The position numbers and the translations under genes were made by a program. This document shows positions 23,103 through 24,183 of a stretch of DNA of 24,183 nucleotides, in pieces (positions within the stretch are counted from its first letter, which is position 1; every line of letters begins with the position of its first letter). The stretch covers positions 1-24,183 of the forward strand of contig UQUL01000029.1 in the NCBI GenBank assembly GCA_900544235.1, written 5' to 3'. The DNA comes from an uncultured Collinsella sp. (GTDB taxonomy: Bacteria > Actinomycetota > Coriobacteriia > Coriobacteriales > Coriobacteriaceae). The notes under the pieces were generated by a model. That model had not been told where the DNA came from. It did not search any database and saw only the letters and a list, made by a program, of their open reading frames with translations.

Positions 23103-24041
23103 ATGACTACCGATCAGCCGATTGATGTTGCGATTATCGGTGGAGGCCCCGCGGGCTATGCTGCCGCCATTTACGCTGCGCGTGCCAACCTGACGACGAC
23201 TGTGATTGAGCAGGGCATGTCGGGCGGACAGATCGCCACGACCAATGAAGTCGAGAACTATCCGGGCATTCCGCTCTTGAGTGGCGCCGAACTCGGCGAG
23301 CGTTTTCAGCAGCATGCAGAGGGCCTGGGAGCACAGGTCGCATGGAGCATGGTTACGGGTATCGATTACGATGCCGATGCAGCGCTGTTTACGGTGCATC
23401 ACGATATGGGCGATACGCTGGCCTCGAGCGTTATCGCTTGCATGGGTGCCACGCCGCGTCCGGCAGGTTTCGCTGGCGAGGATACGTATCGCGGTCGTGG
23501 TGTTTCATATTGCGCAACATGTGACGGCATGTTCTTCCGCGACAAGCAGGTCTTTGTCATCGGCGGCGGCAACGCTGCCTGCGAGGAAGCTCTGTTCCTG
23601 TCAGATATTGCCAGCAGTGTGACCATAGTGCTGCGCCGCGATCAGTTCCGTGCACCTGATGGTATTGTTCAGAAAGTACTCGAAAAAGACAATATTAAAG
23701 TTAGGTACCAAACTAGTATTGTTGAGCTTTCTGGTGAAGCGATGCCCACGACAATTACGTTCAAGGACAATGCAAGCGGTAAGACGCATGCCGAGACCTT
23801 TGATCCTGGCTCGTTTGGCATTTTTGTCTTTACCGGCACGCAACCCCATACCGAGCTTGTTGAGCATCTAGTCGATCTGGCGCCTGATGGCGGCATTCTG
23901 ACTGATGAATCCATGGCGACCCGCACGCCAGGTCTATTTGCTGCTGGCGACATCCGTTCCAAACGCTTACGTCAGGTTGTGACCGCCGTTTCTGACGGAG
24001 CCATAGCAGGAACGAGCGCATACGCGTTTCTCCGCGGATAA
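23103..24041 (+). CDS. trxB: Thioredoxin-disulfide reductase
   Basis: TrxB is a FAD enzyme that reduces thioredoxin with NADPH. The 312 residues show the FAD site GGGPAG (13-18), the redox motif CATC (137-140), the NADPH site GGGNAA (154-159), the phosphate-binding arginines R178-R179 (LRRDQFR), and the C-terminal FAD motif GLFAAGDIR (277-285). The length is normal for the low-molecular-weight type. ATG 23103 is chosen because AGAGGA (23091-23096) lies six bases before it; an upstream in-frame start at 23037 lacks this. A patch around 23660-23735 is AT-rich with codons such as AGG, unlike the rest. Two hairpins follow the stop. No thioredoxin gene is adjacent within the window. Confidence 0.95.
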   Translation: MTTDQPIDVAIIGGGPAGYAAAIYAARANLTTTVIEQGMSGGQIATTNEVENYPGIPLLSGAELGERFQQHAEGLGAQVAWSMVTGIDYDADAALFTVHHDMGDTLASSVIACMGATPRPAGFAGEDTYRGRGVSYCATCDGMFFRDKQVFVIGGGNAACEEALFLSDIASSVTIVLRRDQFRAPDGIVQKVLEKDNIKVRYQTSIVELSGEAMPTTITFKDNASGKTHAETFDPGSFGIFVFTGTQPHTELVEHLVDLAPDGGILTDESMATRTPGLFAAGDIRSKRLRQVVTAVSDGAIAGTSAYAFLRG

Positions 24042-24087
24042 GTACGATAATATATCTTATGTAAGGTTGCTATCTTTAAAACAAAGT

Positions 24088-24127
24088 GTGGTTGGACGGT
24101 GCATCAATGTGCTGTCCAACCACTTTT
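24088..24127 (+). terminator. Rho-independent terminator of trxB
   Basis: GTGGTTGGAC (24088-24097) pairs perfectly with GTCCAACCAC (24114-24123), and TTTT follows at 24124-24127. It is 47 bases after the trxB stop. Confidence 0.85.
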
Positions 24128-24145
24128 ACTTCAAGACTTTAGTCC

Positions 24146-24169
24146 GCTGGCCGCGCAGCGGCCAGCTTT
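24146..24169. terminator. Second hairpin, terminator-like
   Basis: GCTGGCCGC (24146-24154), loop GCA, GCGGCCAGC (24158-24166), then TTT. It is a compact 9-bp stem that could back up the trxB terminator or serve a gene beyond the window on the opposite strand. Confidence 0.6.
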
Positions 24170-24183
24170 AAACCACCCGCTAC

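Overview
The window is a 24 kb piece of chromosome from a moderately high-GC bacterium. Gene content and order point to an actinobacterium of class Coriobacteriia, most likely Collinsella or a close relative. The taxon is inferred from three things: the actinobacterial order lexA / LysM-membrane protein / nrdR, the Bacillus/actinobacterial LexA-box type (CGAAC-N4-GTTCG), and a spoVS plus a MGDG-synthase-type glycosyltransferase. No database search was possible. About 93% is coding; there are no tRNA or rRNA genes, insertion sequences, phage genes or CRISPR arrays.

Layout. (1) 288-9358, plus strand, one dense gene train: rnj (RNase J), ftsK, a RodZ-like HTH membrane protein, yajQ, rimO, pgsA and a stand-alone PncC/CinA-C gene, ending at a GC-rich hairpin. 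(2) 9470-11471: recA-recX, with a consensus promoter whose spacer holds a perfect LexA box and which is preceded by 11-bp-phased TTTGG repeats. (3) 11534-14366: rny (RNase Y), with its own promoter and a hairpin-containing leader, then a GHKL-fold ATPase of unknown function. (4) 14373-18401: spoVS, miaB, miaA, hflX; the last three overlap by one base at each junction. (5) 18386-19734, minus strand: lexA and a DUF1624 membrane acyltransferase-like gene, whose end overlaps the end of hflX. (6) 19758-21290, plus strand: a YneA/Rv2719c-like LysM division-inhibitor candidate, divergent from lexA with three LexA boxes between them, then nrdR and dut. (7) 21291-21684: a 394-bp gap between convergent genes with two copies of a palindromic element and another hairpin. 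(8) 21685-22986 minus: a diacylglycerol glycosyltransferase-type gene; 23103-24041 plus: trxB, followed by two terminator-like hairpins.

Functional themes are RNA decay (RNase J, RNase Y), tRNA and ribosomal protein modification (MiaB, MiaA, RimO), ribosome rescue (HflX), DNA segregation and SOS response (FtsK, RecA, RecX, LexA, LysM protein), nucleotide supply (NrdR, Dut), membrane lipids (PgsA, glycosyltransferase) and thiol redox (TrxB). The recA and lexA loci both carry the same LexA operator, so the SOS regulator, its co-protease and a likely checkpoint protein are all visible here.

The most interesting non-gene signals are the 3'-end palindromic element present once behind dut and once behind the glycosyltransferase, in the same orientation relative to each gene and with a compensatory base-pair change; a perfect 12-bp inverted repeat enclosing the nrdR start codon; the structured rny leader; and the phased TTTGG repeats before recA. 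The rny-GHKL ATPase-spoVS cluster is the best candidate for an undescribed protein system.
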